Source: Undibacterium sp. KW1
Lineage (GTDB): Bacteria > Pseudomonadota > Gammaproteobacteria > Burkholderiales > Burkholderiaceae_D
Length of the DNA: 64,000 nucleotides
Reading direction: 5' to 3'
NCBI RefSeq assembly: GCF_009937955.1
Contig: NZ_AP018439.1
Location: forward strand, 5,518,001-5,582,000
Part shown: positions 42,998 through 54,162 of the stretch, piece by piece
Position numbering within the stretch: the first letter of the stretch is position 1
Layout: every line of letters starts with the position of its first letter
The notes under the pieces: generated by a model
Seen by the model: the letters and a program-made list of their open reading frames with translations, nothing else
Database searches by the model: none
Told to the model about the DNA's origin: nothing
Translations under genes and position numbers: made by a program

Positions 42998-43020
42998 AAA
43001 GCCGCGACATTCGCGGCTTT
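42998..43020 (+). terminator. Rho-independent terminator of ychF
   Basis: AAAGCCGCGA (42998-43007) and TCGCGGCTTT (43011-43020) form a 10-bp stem with a 3-base loop, followed by TGCGCTT; the U-run is short but the stem is strong. Confidence 0.8.
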
Positions 43021-43151
43021 TGCGCTTACTTTATTGCCCTTGTGTCTGAGATGTAATATTTTAAGTGCTTCGCTGCCCAGCAGCATTCATCACTTCGCGG
43101 AGAGAATTTGCCTGATAAATATCCATGCCCCGCCACTTATGCGAGCAAGAC

Positions 43152-44318
43152 ATGAATCTTGATGTCCGTACCATCATGCTGATGTGGAGTTGTATTAATC
43201 TGCTTGGTGCGGGCATGATGGCGCTCATCAGTTTTCATGCTGACAACGTCAGAGGCGCACGTCAATGGGCACTGGGGCATTGTTGCATGGGCTTAGGTAT
43301 TTTTACCAGTACCCTGATGTCTCCTGAATGGCCTTTGTTGATTATTGCCAGCGTACCTTTCATCGCGGGTTGTGGCTTTGGTCTTCTCTTTAACGGAATC
43401 GAAGCTTTTAAGGGAAAGCGCTGTCATTACTGGGTTCCGGTATGGATAGGCGGACAAATGATGCTGCAAAGCCTGTGGCTGGGCATCGTGCATGACAATG
43501 TGCGCATGGTAGTCACCGCCAACTCCCTGCTGGTCAGTGCCATATTCGCTGCCTGTGCGCTGAGTCTGATCGTCAAAGCCACGCAGCCATTAAAAACCGC
43601 TTACAACCTCGCCGCAGCGTCCTTTTCATTTATTGCCTTAGTGAGTTTTCTCAGGGCTTTGAATATCCTGCTTAAACCGGCTGAAGAGATTTCCTTGTTT
43701 GCACAGGGTAATGTCAATCCGGTGCTCATTGTGCTCGGTGGCTTGTCACAACTATCCATCTCGCTGGCACTAGTTCTACTAATCACTTTCCGGCTGGTCA
43801 GTGATTTACGCGAGCAAGCCTCGCATGACAGCCTGACAGGACTGTTGAACCGTCGTAGTTTCGAAGATGAGTCAAAGCGCTTGCTGGCGCGTGCTACCCG
43901 GACTGGTGAGACTTTGTCTGTCATCATGATTGATGTTGATTACTTCAAGCGTATCAATGATGTACATGGTCACCAGGCGGGTGATGAAGTATTGCGCCGT
44001 CTGGCAGCGCTGTTGCAGTCTGTGGTTCGCAGTGAAGATTGCCTGGCCCGTTATGGCGGGGAAGAGTTTTGTGTTTTACTCACTGGTACTGGCGAACAAG
44101 GCGCCGCGCAATTGGCTGAGCGTGTGCGTTCGCTGTATGCTGAATTACAGATAAGCTGGAAAAACGAGGCACTGCAAAGCACTCTGAGTGCTGGCATTGC
44201 CGATTCTTTAGGTATTGGCATGAATTTGGCTGCACTGGTAGAGGCCGCAGACCAGGCATTATACCGGGCAAAAAATGCTGGTCGTAACTGCATAGCCTTG
44301 TATTCGACAGGCAGTTAA
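43152..44318 (+). CDS. Membrane-bound GGDEF diguanylate cyclase
   Basis: Makes cyclic di-GMP from two GTP. Start at ATG 43152 (MNLDVRTIMLMW) fits related proteins; an in-frame ATG at 43125 has no ribosome site. About 388 residues: six to seven hydrophobic segments over the first 215 residues form a membrane sensor, then a GGDEF domain with DSLTGLLNRR, the active site ARYGGEEF and an RSED inhibitory I-site five residues before it. Active and subject to product inhibition by sequence. It stands alone after the ychF terminator. Confidence 0.92.
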   Translation: MNLDVRTIMLMWSCINLLGAGMMALISFHADNVRGARQWALGHCCMGLGIFTSTLMSPEWPLLIIASVPFIAGCGFGLLFNGIEAFKGKRCHYWVPVWIGGQMMLQSLWLGIVHDNVRMVVTANSLLVSAIFAACALSLIVKATQPLKTAYNLAAASFSFIALVSFLRALNILLKPAEEISLFAQGNVNPVLIVLGGLSQLSISLALVLLITFRLVSDLREQASHDSLTGLLNRRSFEDESKRLLARATRTGETLSVIMIDVDYFKRINDVHGHQAGDEVLRRLAALLQSVVRSEDCLARYGGEEFCVLLTGTGEQGAAQLAERVRSLYAELQISWKNEALQSTLSAGIADSLGIGMNLAALVEAADQALYRAKNAGRNCIALYSTGS

Positions 44319-44552
44319 ATGCCCTTGTTTAAGGCATGAGTTCGCTGGTTGTTTGAACGGAGAGACAGATTATCCCGGGCATGAAATTCAAGTTGAATGT
44401 GCTGCAACTGAATGCGGGCGAAATCCTGATGAGTCGCTTGTGGCAATCCCGGTATATTGCCGGATTAATGAATTTAATTGATATCAGACTATCGATCTGG
44501 CGCTAAGTCAGGCGCAAACAATTGAAAATCGGTCGCGAGTAAAAAAACAATT

Positions 44553-45665
44553 TTATGTGCTGTCGCGTTCGACGATGGAAAAACCTATATCCCTGACCTT
44601 GTCTGTTACAGGAATACCATTGACGCGGTCAATGATGAAGCGTGCCGCCAAATTGCCTATAGTCGTACCGTCTATGCGTACACTGGTCAGTGGTGGATCA
44701 AGGTCTTTTGAAAATTTCTGGTCACCCAAGCCGATAACTGCCAGTTGTTCAGGTATGGCAATGCCCATCGCGTGGGCTTCTATGATGACACCCAGGGCCA
44801 TCATGTCCGAACTGCAAAAAATCGCATCGATAGCGGGATCATTCTCCAGCAGGCTACGCAGGCCACTGCGCCCACTCCCTAAGGTAGTCGGGGCTTTAAC
44901 GATGCATGTAGCAACTTCAGTCGCACCTACCCGCCCCATCCCCATCCCCAAAGCCGCATCAGAAAACGCCTTGTTGCGACGCGCTGCGCGTTCATCATTG
45001 GCACTGATGGTGGCCACGCGCTGACGCCCGCGGCTATGCAGATATTTCGCCACTGCCTCACCAATTTTTTCGTGTGAAAAACCAACCAGCATATCTATTG
45101 GAGTAGGTGTCAAATCCCAGGTCTCCACTACCGGGATACCGCTGGCAAGCAAACGTTTACGGCCCAATTCTGAACGCATGATGCCGGTCAGGATGACACC
45201 ATCTGGACGACGTCCTATGATGGCCTCAAGCAAAACATCTTCCCTTGAATTTTCATATCCTGCCTGGCCCAGCATCAATTGATAGCCTTCGTCTGCCAGT
45301 GATTTGGTGAGCGACTGCACCATCTCCAAAAATACTGAGCCGGTTATGGTCGGCACAACAGCCGCAACGAGTCGGCTTTTTTTTGACGCCAGGCCACCTG
45401 CCAGCAAATTGGGAACATAGCCAGTACGCTCAACCGCTTCACGTACACGTGCCCGAACTGCTGGAGATACAGCATCAGGGGTATTCAAAGCCCGTGAAGC
45501 AGTAATCGGCGCAACATTGGCAAGTTTTGCCACATCGCGCAAAGTAAAGCCACCGCTGGAGCGACGACTACGACGCACTGTGTCAGCCGGAAGCAGGTCC
45601 GTTTCAAGCTCTTCAGTTGCAGTATCAAGTTTGGCTGTCGTGGTCTTGGATTGCTTGTTTTTCAT
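44553..45665 (-). CDS. LacI-family transcriptional regulator (GntR gluconate-repressor-like)
   Basis: 370 residues. The HTH is FTLRDVAKLANVAPITASRALNTPDAVSPAVRARV at about 40-74, unusually far from the N-terminus, which has a polar 39-residue extension (MKNKQSKTTTAKLDTATEEL...). The effector domain follows, with LVAAVVPTITGSVFLEMV and AIFCSSDMMALGVIIEA motifs; similarity is to the gluconate repressor group. There are no sugar genes beside it, so its target is elsewhere. Its promoter lies almost on the start codon (see that entry). A GTG at codon 30 is an alternative start. Confidence 0.9.
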   Translation of the reverse strand: MKNKQSKTTTAKLDTATEELETDLLPADTVRRSRRSSGGFTLRDVAKLANVAPITASRALNTPDAVSPAVRARVREAVERTGYVPNLLAGGLASKKSRLVAAVVPTITGSVFLEMVQSLTKSLADEGYQLMLGQAGYENSREDVLLEAIIGRRPDGVILTGIMRSELGRKRLLASGIPVVETWDLTPTPIDMLVGFSHEKIGEAVAKYLHSRGRQRVATISANDERAARRNKAFSDAALGMGMGRVGATEVATCIVKAPTTLGSGRSGLRSLLENDPAIDAIFCSSDMMALGVIIEAHAMGIAIPEQLAVIGLGDQKFSKDLDPPLTSVRIDGTTIGNLAARFIIDRVNGIPVTDKVRDIGFSIVERDST

Positions 45666-45671
45666 TCATAA

Positions 45672-45680
45672 ATTATAGCA
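45672..45680 (-). promoter_or_regulatory. Extended -10 promoter of the LacI-type gene, predicting a leaderless mRNA
   Basis: TGCTATAAT on the minus strand is a consensus extended -10. The start codon at 45665 lies 6 bases after it, so transcription would begin at or next to the ATG. There is no Shine-Dalgarno sequence. Confidence 0.45.
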
Positions 45681-45756
45681 TTGCACATTCAGTCAACCAT
45701 ATGCCAACTGCGACGCCCTTGTTGTCGTTGTTACTGAATTTGCCCGGTTTAAATCA

Positions 45757-45786
45757 AAAAACCCGAATGCAATGCAATCCGGGTTT
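45757..45786 (-). terminator. Rho-independent terminator of the isochorismatase-like gene
   Basis: AAAACCCG (45757-45764) and CGGGTTTT (45779-45786) form an 8-bp stem; on the minus strand TTTTTTGATT follows. It lies 28 bases after the gene's stop. Confidence 0.82.
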
Positions 45787-45813
45787 TGTCATACAAGGCT
45801 AGAAATTCTGAAT

Positions 45814-46452
45814 TTATCCAACTGCGCGTTGGCGCCCTGCCATATGTGAACTGTAGACATCGCCTTTGCTTAAGAGCGTACCTGCTTCAACTGCAACTAT
45901 CCAACTGTCTGTACTGGCAACCGCAGCAAAATTGGAATGGAAGACGACACTGAAGGCACGATGGATTTCTTCTGCACTGGCATAACCGGCAGCATTTTCA
46001 TAAGGCAGTGAACCTGTTGCATCACTCAGGGTTTCGACCTGATAACCAAGATGCGCTGCTTCCAAGATGGTGCTGGCATTGCAGTTGTGTGTCATGTAGC
46101 CGACTACACTCAGTGTATTGATCTCATTCTTTTTCAGCCAGGCAGCGGCATCGGTGCCAGTAAAAACACTGGCCATGTTTTTTTCTATACGGTGATCAGC
46201 GTGACGGCTGGCAACCACGTCATGCAACTCCCAGGTTTTGGAACCACGCGCAAAGATGGGTGAAGTTTCTGGCGCGGAGTGCTGCACCACCAGGACAGGA
46301 ATACCCGCAGCCTTGGCCACATCCATCGCCCGGCCTATATTTTGCAGGGATACTTGTGGGTCAGGGTAGCTGATTTGCATATTGCCGGTGAAATATTCAT
46401 TTTGTACATCAATAACGATCAGGGCGCGTTTTACAGGGTTGCTGGCAGTCAT
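45814..46452 (-). CDS. Isochorismatase-like cysteine hydrolase
   Basis: 212 residues of the isochorismatase/nicotinamidase-like fold. The catalytic Asp is in ALIVIDVQNEYF at about residue 15, the Lys is probably in HRIEKNMASVF and the nucleophile Cys lies in VVGYMTHNCNAST. Members hydrolyse amides or enol ethers; the substrate here is unknown. The divergent GlxA-type regulator likely controls it. Confidence 0.9.
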   Translation of the reverse strand: MTASNPVKRALIVIDVQNEYFTGNMQISYPDPQVSLQNIGRAMDVAKAAGIPVLVVQHSAPETSPIFARGSKTWELHDVVASRHADHRIEKNMASVFTGTDAAAWLKKNEINTLSVVGYMTHNCNASTILEAAHLGYQVETLSDATGSLPYENAAGYASAEEIHRAFSVVFHSNFAAVASTDSWIVAVEAGTLLSKGDVYSSHMAGRQRAVG

Positions 46453-46592
46453 GGCATTTCCTTTTGAGGTAAATTCAAGATAGATTCAAGTTTGATTGAA
46501 TAAAACAGCAGCGCTGTTCATGGGATGTATTTTCAGCCATGCAGGCTCAGAATATAAGTGACCCGATTGCCAATATTCGATACAATCAGGCC

Positions 46593-47585
46593 ATGCTCAC
46601 ATCTACCTCTGATTGCAAGATCAATATCGCGGTGCTGGCCTTTGATGGCATCAGCCCTTTCCATTTGTCTGTTCCCTGCATGGTATTTGGCGAGCATCAT
46701 GGCGGGCTGGACATGCCCTTGTTCGATCTCAAGGTCTGTCTGGCGCTGCCAGGCAGGACACAGGCTGAAGTGCGCACCAGTGCTGGCTTTGGCATTCATG
46801 TGCGGCATGGCCTGCCTGCACTGGGCAAGGCCGACATGGTAGTCATCCCCTCCTGGCATGATGACTTGCGCCCTGCCCCGCCGGCACTGCTGCAGACACT
46901 GCGCCATGCACATGCACGGGGTGCACGCATCATAGGTTTATGTCTGGGGGCCTTTGTGCTGGCCGAAGCTGGCTTGCTCGACAAGCGCAGTGCCACCACG
47001 CATTGGGCTTTGAGCAAGGCTTTTTCTGAACGCTATCCGAATATCAGCCTGGACCCGAATGTGCTGTATGTCGATCATGGTGATGTTGTCACCTCAGCTG
47101 GCACTGCTGCGGGCATAGATTGCTGCCTGCATGTGCTGCGCAGTACCTATGGTGCTGATGTGGCGGCCCATGTTGCCCGGCGTCTTGTGGTAGCACCGCA
47201 CAGGCAGGGTGGGCAGGCGCAATACATAGAACAACCGGTGCCTGTGCTGGCCACCGATGACCGCCTGGCCAAAGTGCTGGAATGGATGCTGGCTCATCTG
47301 GCAGAACCGCAGCAGCTCGATCAACTGGCGCAAAGAGCCTTGATGAGCAGGCGCAGCTTTACCCGCCACTTCCAGCAACAGACCGGCACGACCGTGGGTA
47401 AATGGTTATTGAACCAAAGACTGGCGCTAGCCCAGCGTCAGCTAGAAACCAGCAAGCGGTCGATTGATGACATCGCTGCTGATACCGGATTTGGCACAGG
47501 ACTATTGCTGCGCCGTTATTTCGCCCGTGAATTTGGCCTTTCCCCTTCAGCCTACCGGCATGCTTTCCAAGGGAATGAACGGTAG
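46593..47585 (+). CDS. GlxA-family AraC-type transcriptional regulator
   Basis: About 330 residues from ATG 46593; an upstream ATG at 46539 is possible but neither has a clear ribosome site. The N-terminal DJ-1/PfpI-like domain (INIAVLAFDGISPFHLSVPCMVFGEHH) contains the elbow GLCLGAFVLAEAGLL. The C-terminal AraC domain has two HTHs, RALMSRRSFTRHFQQQTGTT and IDDIAADTGFGTGLLLRRYFAREFGLSPSAYR. Divergent from the isochorismatase-like gene, a frequent pairing. Confidence 0.92.
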   Translation: MLTSTSDCKINIAVLAFDGISPFHLSVPCMVFGEHHGGLDMPLFDLKVCLALPGRTQAEVRTSAGFGIHVRHGLPALGKADMVVIPSWHDDLRPAPPALLQTLRHAHARGARIIGLCLGAFVLAEAGLLDKRSATTHWALSKAFSERYPNISLDPNVLYVDHGDVVTSAGTAAGIDCCLHVLRSTYGADVAAHVARRLVVAPHRQGGQAQYIEQPVPVLATDDRLAKVLEWMLAHLAEPQQLDQLAQRALMSRRSFTRHFQQQTGTTVGKWLLNQRLALAQRQLETSKRSIDDIAADTGFGTGLLLRRYFAREFGLSPSAYRHAFQGNER

Positions 47586-47748
47586 CCAGACGTCATCAAA
47601 AGCATGGGCTTGTGAAGCAACTGGCATGGAATATGCCTGAAACATCAGCATAAATAGAGCTTAGCCATTAAAATAGCCAGAACTCATTTCATAATCAGGA
47701 GAGATGCATTCCAGCATATTTCCCGGCTAACTTAATTGCATCAAGACC

Positions 47749-48591
47749 ATGCCCAGCATATTGTCCCTTAGCATTTACCCCATCAAGTCCTGCGCCGGTA
47801 TCGCGCTGGAGGCGGCCACGCTGACTGAAACCGGCCTCAGTTTTGGAGGCATACATGACAGGGAATGGATGCTGGTCAACCAGCAAGGACAATTCCTGAC
47901 GCAAAGAGAATTCCCGAAGATGGCTTTGATACGGCCAGAAATCCGTAGTGACGGGCTCTACATCCACGCACCCGGCATGCCTGTGCTGTCCCTGAATCCG
48001 CAAGAAGATACCAGCACCACTTCAGTCACGATCTGGGAAGAAAATTTCCCCGCCCTTGATTGCGGTCAGGCCATGGCAGACTGGTTCAGCAAGGCGCTGG
48101 ATACGCCCTGTCGACTGGTGCGTAGCACGCCACAGACGCAGCGCTATGCGAGTCAGAAATGGACAGGCGACAAACTGGTCGCTACCCGCTTCTCTGATGG
48201 CTATCCCATCTTGCTGACGGCATCTGCTTCTCTGGATGACCTCAATCAGAAACTCGAAAAACAGGGTCGCAGTGCGCTGCCCATGAATCGCTTTCGCGCG
48301 AATATCGTGCTGGATGGCATAGAAGCTTTTGAAGAAGACTATGCAGAGAATTTTGAGATCGGCAGCCTGATACAACTGCGCCCGGTAAAGCCGTGCCCGC
48401 GCTGCCCCATGCCATCAATAGACCAGAGTACAGGTGAGTTTGGTCCTGACCCTATGGATATCCTGCAGACCTACCGCGCCAATCCCCTGGTTGATGGCGG
48501 CATCACCTTTGGCATGAATGTTATTGTCGAACAGGGCGTAGGGCAATTGCTGCGTGTCGGTGATGCCATCAATATGAATATCGCCTTCTAA
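47749..48591 (+). CDS. MOSC domain-containing protein (YcbX-like)
   Basis: 280 residues with an N-terminal beta-barrel (MPSILSLSIYPIKSCAGIALEAATL) and a MOSC domain containing RFRANIVLDGIEAFEEDYAENFEIG, the cysteine motif KPCPRCPMPSIDQSTGEFGPDP and GITFGMNVIVEQGVGQLLRVGD. In relatives the conserved Cys binds molybdenum cofactor, and YcbX reduces N-hydroxylated compounds. No ferredoxin domain is fused here. A GGDEF gene follows after 12 bp. Confidence 0.92.
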   Translation: MPSILSLSIYPIKSCAGIALEAATLTETGLSFGGIHDREWMLVNQQGQFLTQREFPKMALIRPEIRSDGLYIHAPGMPVLSLNPQEDTSTTSVTIWEENFPALDCGQAMADWFSKALDTPCRLVRSTPQTQRYASQKWTGDKLVATRFSDGYPILLTASASLDDLNQKLEKQGRSALPMNRFRANIVLDGIEAFEEDYAENFEIGSLIQLRPVKPCPRCPMPSIDQSTGEFGPDPMDILQTYRANPLVDGGITFGMNVIVEQGVGQLLRVGDAINMNIAF

Positions 48592-48603
48592 TTACAGACC
48601 AAT

Positions 48604-49749
48604 ATGGAAAGCATGATGCCAGCGCATACCGATGCAGAGCCAGATGAAGCCCCGTCTGCACTACTGGAATTGCAGCATGAAAATCAGGCGCTGCGTGCAC
48701 GGCTGGACAGCTTGCTTGAACTTGCGCACCGCAATCAAAGCATCATGGCGCGGCACCAGAGTTTTGATCTGAAGATTATTGGTGCTAACAGTTTTCGTGA
48801 ACTCATCACAAATATTTTCAGTGCGCTGGCGATCACTTCAGAACTCGATGTAGTGTCTCTGGTCTTGTTCGATAAAATGGGCGACTTGCAGCAAATGCTG
48901 TGCGACCTGAAGATAGACCTGAATGAATTCCCGCACCTGGTTTTCTTGCGGCATGAAGTAGAACTGAGCCAGCCAGAAACTGCATTGCGCAAACCCCAGT
49001 TAGGCCTGTACCAGAGCCTCGCTTATTCATCTTACTTCAGCAGCTTCAATAAAAAACCGGCGAGTATCGCCATCATCCCCATGCGCAGGCAAGGCCGCCT
49101 CATTGGCTGCCTGAACCTCGGCAGTTTCAAGGCTGACCGTTTCCAGCCGAACATGGCAACAGATTTTATCGAACGCCTAGGTTCCATCATTGCGATCTGC
49201 CTCGAAAACGTCATCAACAATGAGCGCCTGACTTATATAGGCCTGACCGACCCTTTGACGAATGTCAGCAACCGCCGTTATGTCGAACAACGCATGCTGG
49301 AAGAAATTGCCCGTGCACGCCGGCAAAGATACAGTATTGCCTGCATGTATCTGGACATCGATTTCTTCAAACAGATCAATGACCGCTACGGGCATCAGGG
49401 TGGTGATGATGTGTTGAAAGAGGTTGCAAAAAGAATCAAGAATGAATTGCGTCTCAGCGACACCCTGGGCCGCTTTGGCGGTGAAGAATTTGTTGTGGTG
49501 CTGGTCAACACCAATCTGCATGACGCGATACAGGTGGCAGAACGCATACGCAAAAGCATTGCTGGTCAGGATTTTGTCCTGAGTGAAGCGGGCACTTGCC
49601 AGGCCACGATATCCATAGGCCTGACCACCATTGATGAAAATACCAATTACGACAATGCCACCAGCATCGCGCGCGACCTGGTGTTGCGTGCTGACCGTGC
49701 CCTATATCAGGCTAAAAACGGCGGGCGTAATCAGGTGAGGTGTTTTTAA
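48604..49749 (+). CDS. GAF-like (DUF484) sensor diguanylate cyclase
   Basis: 381 residues and cytoplasmic. The N-terminal about 200 residues resemble DUF484/GAF sensors, beginning with a coiled coil LLELQHENQALRARLDSLLELAHRN. The GGDEF domain has TDPLTNVSNRRY, active site GRFGGEEF and the I-site RLSD five residues before it. Predicted active with feedback inhibition. Start ATG 48604; ATGs at 48613 and 48616 are equally possible. It follows the MOSC gene closely. Confidence 0.92.
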   Translation: MESMMPAHTDAEPDEAPSALLELQHENQALRARLDSLLELAHRNQSIMARHQSFDLKIIGANSFRELITNIFSALAITSELDVVSLVLFDKMGDLQQMLCDLKIDLNEFPHLVFLRHEVELSQPETALRKPQLGLYQSLAYSSYFSSFNKKPASIAIIPMRRQGRLIGCLNLGSFKADRFQPNMATDFIERLGSIIAICLENVINNERLTYIGLTDPLTNVSNRRYVEQRMLEEIARARRQRYSIACMYLDIDFFKQINDRYGHQGGDDVLKEVAKRIKNELRLSDTLGRFGGEEFVVVLVNTNLHDAIQVAERIRKSIAGQDFVLSEAGTCQATISIGLTTIDENTNYDNATSIARDLVLRADRALYQAKNGGRNQVRCF

Positions 49750-49755
49750 GCAGAC

Positions 49756-50043
<288 letters not shown>

Positions 50044-50061
50044 TTATTCAGCACGTACTAA

Positions 50062-51196
<1,135 letters not shown>

Positions 51197-51420
51197 GCTG
51201 AGCAGGCTGCGCTTCCACGCACCGCCTATGATGCGGACTTGATGGTGTTGACGTTTTACCGGTGTGGCTTTTGCGGCCGCGTTTTTTATTTTTTTATTAC
51301 TATTTTTTTCATTGCATGCTTGCTACGGCTAAATCAGTTTATCTTGCGCTGTCTGTTAAAATGGCAGCATTCTAATATCAGGGCTGGCTATTTTGCCGCC
51401 CGCACTCCCAAAATATCCCG

Positions 51421-52515
51421 ATGTTTAGTTTTTTCAAAAAGAAGCCCAAAGAAGAGGCGCCAGTTGTTGTGGCTGATCCGGCACCGCTAGTCACTGCGCC
51501 AGGCAGTCATGAGGCTGTTGTTCCTGCGCCAGCGGCTGAAGTTACGTCACTTGCTACATCACTTCAGACTCCCGCCAAGGCAGAAGTACTTGCCGCCAAG
51601 CCGCAAGAACCTGAACAAAAACGCTCATGGTTAAGCCGCCTGAAAGCCGGGCTGGCCAAAACATCCTCGAATCTTACCACCCTCTTCATCGGTGCCCGCA
51701 TTGATGATGATTTGTATGAAGAACTCGAAGCTGCCCTGCTGACCTCGGATGCGGGTGTAGAAGCCACCCAGTTCCTGCTCGATGGCCTGAAGAAAAAGGT
51801 CAAGGAAGAAAAGCTGACTGATGCCGAGCAAGTCAAGGCGGCCCTCAAAGCCCTGTTGCTGGAATTGCTGACACCCTTGCAAAAACCGCTGGAACTGGGT
51901 CGTTACCAACCCCTGGTCATGATGATCACCGGTGTCAATGGTGCGGGCAAGACCACCACCATAGGCAAGCTGGCCAAACACATGCAAAGCCACCAGCAGT
52001 CGGTATTGCTGGCTGCGGGCGACACCTTCCGTGCGGCAGCGCGTGAGCAATTAACGATCTGGGGCGAGCGCAATAATGTCACTGTCATCGCGCAAGAATC
52101 CGGCGACCCGGCGGCGGTGGCGTTTGATGCGGTGGCATCTGCCCGTGCCCGTGGCACAGATGTGGTCATGGTGGATACGGCTGGCCGCCTGCCTACCCAG
52201 TTGCATCTGATGGAAGAACTCAAAAAGATCAAACGCGTCATCGCCAAGGGCATGGATGGCGCACCACAAGAAGTCTTACTCATCATCGACGGCAACACTG
52301 GCCAGAACGCCCTGGCCCAGGTCAAGGCCTTTGACGATGCGCTGCAACTGACTGGCCTGGTCATCACCAAACTTGATGGCACAGCCAAAGGTGGCGTGCT
52401 GGCAGCAATCGCCAAGAACCGCCCTGTGCCTGTGTATTTCATCGGTATAGGCGAGCAGATTGAAGATTTGCAGCCGTTTAACGCCCAGGAATTTGTTGAC
52501 GCCCTGCTCAGTTAA
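51421..52515 (+). CDS. ftsY: Signal recognition particle receptor FtsY
   Basis: FtsY is the SRP receptor GTPase that docks ribosomes at the membrane. 364 residues: an N-terminal acidic/Ala-Pro linker begins MFSFFKKKPKEEAPVV, then the N domain, then the G domain with GVNGAGKTTTIGKLA, LLAAGDTFRAAAREQL, DTAGRLPTQ, TKLDGTAKGG. It diverges from rsmD and leads ftsE and ftsX, the usual cluster. Confidence 0.97.
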   Translation: MFSFFKKKPKEEAPVVVADPAPLVTAPGSHEAVVPAPAAEVTSLATSLQTPAKAEVLAAKPQEPEQKRSWLSRLKAGLAKTSSNLTTLFIGARIDDDLYEELEAALLTSDAGVEATQFLLDGLKKKVKEEKLTDAEQVKAALKALLLELLTPLQKPLELGRYQPLVMMITGVNGAGKTTTIGKLAKHMQSHQQSVLLAAGDTFRAAAREQLTIWGERNNVTVIAQESGDPAAVAFDAVASARARGTDVVMVDTAGRLPTQLHLMEELKKIKRVIAKGMDGAPQEVLLIIDGNTGQNALAQVKAFDDALQLTGLVITKLDGTAKGGVLAAIAKNRPVPVYFIGIGEQIEDLQPFNAQEFVDALLS

Positions 52516-52541
52516 TTGCTCATAAAAGGTCTAACGCGATC

Positions 52542-53216
52542 ATGATTGAATTTGAACACGTCAGCAAACAGTATTCGCAAGATGTGTATGCACTCAAAGA
52601 TGTTTCATTGTCAATTGCCGCCGGTGAATTGATCTTCCTGGCTGGCCCATCTGGTGCTGGTAAATCGACCTTGTTGAAGATGATTGCAGGCATAGAGAAA
52701 CCGACGGCGGGGCATGTCAGGGTCAATGGCCAGGACATAGGAAAGCTCAAAACCAGCAGCCTGCCTTATCTGCGCCGCAAGCTGGGCCTGATTTTGCAGG
52801 ACCAAAAATTACTGACTGACCGCCACGTGCTGGCGAATGTCATGCTACCCATCATCGTCACTGGTGCCTCCCATGCTGAAGCTGAGACCCGCGCCCGCAT
52901 TGCGCTGGAAAAAGTCGGCCTGCCGGACAAGGCTTATTCTTTGCCGCTGGCATTATCTGGTGGTGAGCAGCAGCGGGTAGCGATAGCCCGCGCCATTGTC
53001 AACCGGCCACAGATCATCCTGGCGGATGAACCTACCGCCTTCCTCGACCGTGATAATGCCAACAAGGTATTGAGCGCGCTGAAGGCTTTCCAGAGCGCCG
53101 GTGTCACCTGCATTATCTCCAGCCATGATGAACAATTTCTCGATCAGGCCAGCCGTGTGATTTACCTGAGCCAGGGCCAGGTCGTCAGCACCTGGAAATC
53201 CTCACTGGCCGCATGA
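52542..53216 (+). CDS. ftsE: Cell division ATP-binding protein FtsE
   Basis: FtsE, with FtsX, regulates septal peptidoglycan hydrolases. 224 residues: Walker A GPSGAGKST, signature LALSGGEQQRVAIARA, Walker B IILADEPTAFLD and H-loop ISSHDEQ. It follows ftsY by 26 bp and precedes ftsX by 31 bp. Confidence 0.96.
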   Translation: MIEFEHVSKQYSQDVYALKDVSLSIAAGELIFLAGPSGAGKSTLLKMIAGIEKPTAGHVRVNGQDIGKLKTSSLPYLRRKLGLILQDQKLLTDRHVLANVMLPIIVTGASHAEAETRARIALEKVGLPDKAYSLPLALSGGEQQRVAIARAIVNRPQIILADEPTAFLDRDNANKVLSALKAFQSAGVTCIISSHDEQFLDQASRVIYLSQGQVVSTWKSSLAA

Positions 53217-53247
53217 TCCTGCATTACAGAATAACAAGGAAGAATTC

Positions 53248-54162
53248 ATGACCAACTGGTTTCGTCAACACTTGTTCGCCATCAAGAGCGCCTTCGCCCA
53301 TCTGCGTGGCAGCCCGGGCAATTTCCTGTTCAATGTACTGGTGGTCGCCATTGCACTGGCGCTGCCGATCGCTGGCCTGACCCTGATAGAAAATATACGT
53401 CCTATCTCTTCGCAACTGTCCATAGAACCTGAGATCAGCATCTTCGTCAGCCCGGACACACCGAGGGCAACGGCCACCGCCTTGTCGATACCACTGAAGA
53501 AATTGCTGAAAGAAAGAAACATCACGGCCAACCTGAACTTCATTCCCAAGGACAAGGCCCTGGCCAGCCTGGAGCAATCATCCAATCTGGCGGAAGTCTT
53601 GTCTACCCTGGGTGGCAATCCCCTGCCGGACGCCTATGTCTTGTCCATGTCGAATAGTGATGCTGGCAAGATAGAAGCGCTGGTCGAAGAAATAAAGCAA
53701 ATGCAGGACGTCGATGTCGTGCAACTCGACTCTGCCTGGGTCAAGCGCCTGGCAGCACTGGTGCAAATCATGCAACTGGGTCTGATGTTCCTGGCCGCCA
53801 CTCTGGGTGTGGTGGTGATCGTGGTGGTATTTAATGCCACTCGCCTGCAAGTGATTTCACACAGGGCAGAAATTGCCGTATCGCGCCTGTTGGGTGCGAC
53901 CAACAGTTTCATCCACAAACCTTATTACTATACCGGCGCCTTGCTGGGCCTGTTGGCCGGAGGCCTGGCATTGGGCTTGATTGCTGCTTCCCTGCAACCC
54001 TTGAACAAGGCAATCGCCGAATTTGCTAAATTATATGCCTCAGAATTCCATCTTGTTCCGTTGGGTATCGTACAGAGCGCCATACTCCTTGCTGTTAGCA
54101 TGTTGCTTGGCCTGATTGGTGTTTTTCTGTCAGTAAGAAGGCAGTTGGCTAGCGCCAGCTAA
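53248..54162 (+). CDS. ftsX: Cell division protein FtsX
   Basis: The membrane partner of FtsE, 304 residues. One N-terminal membrane segment, a periplasmic loop of about 130 residues that contacts EnvC-type activators in relatives, and three C-terminal membrane segments. The C-terminal region RAEIAVSRLLGATNSFIHKPYY is the family signature. Normal length. Confidence 0.95.
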   Translation: MTNWFRQHLFAIKSAFAHLRGSPGNFLFNVLVVAIALALPIAGLTLIENIRPISSQLSIEPEISIFVSPDTPRATATALSIPLKKLLKERNITANLNFIPKDKALASLEQSSNLAEVLSTLGGNPLPDAYVLSMSNSDAGKIEALVEEIKQMQDVDVVQLDSAWVKRLAALVQIMQLGLMFLAATLGVVVIVVVFNATRLQVISHRAEIAVSRLLGATNSFIHKPYYYTGALLGLLAGGLALGLIAASLQPLNKAIAEFAKLYASEFHLVPLGIVQSAILLAVSMLLGLIGVFLSVRRQLASAS

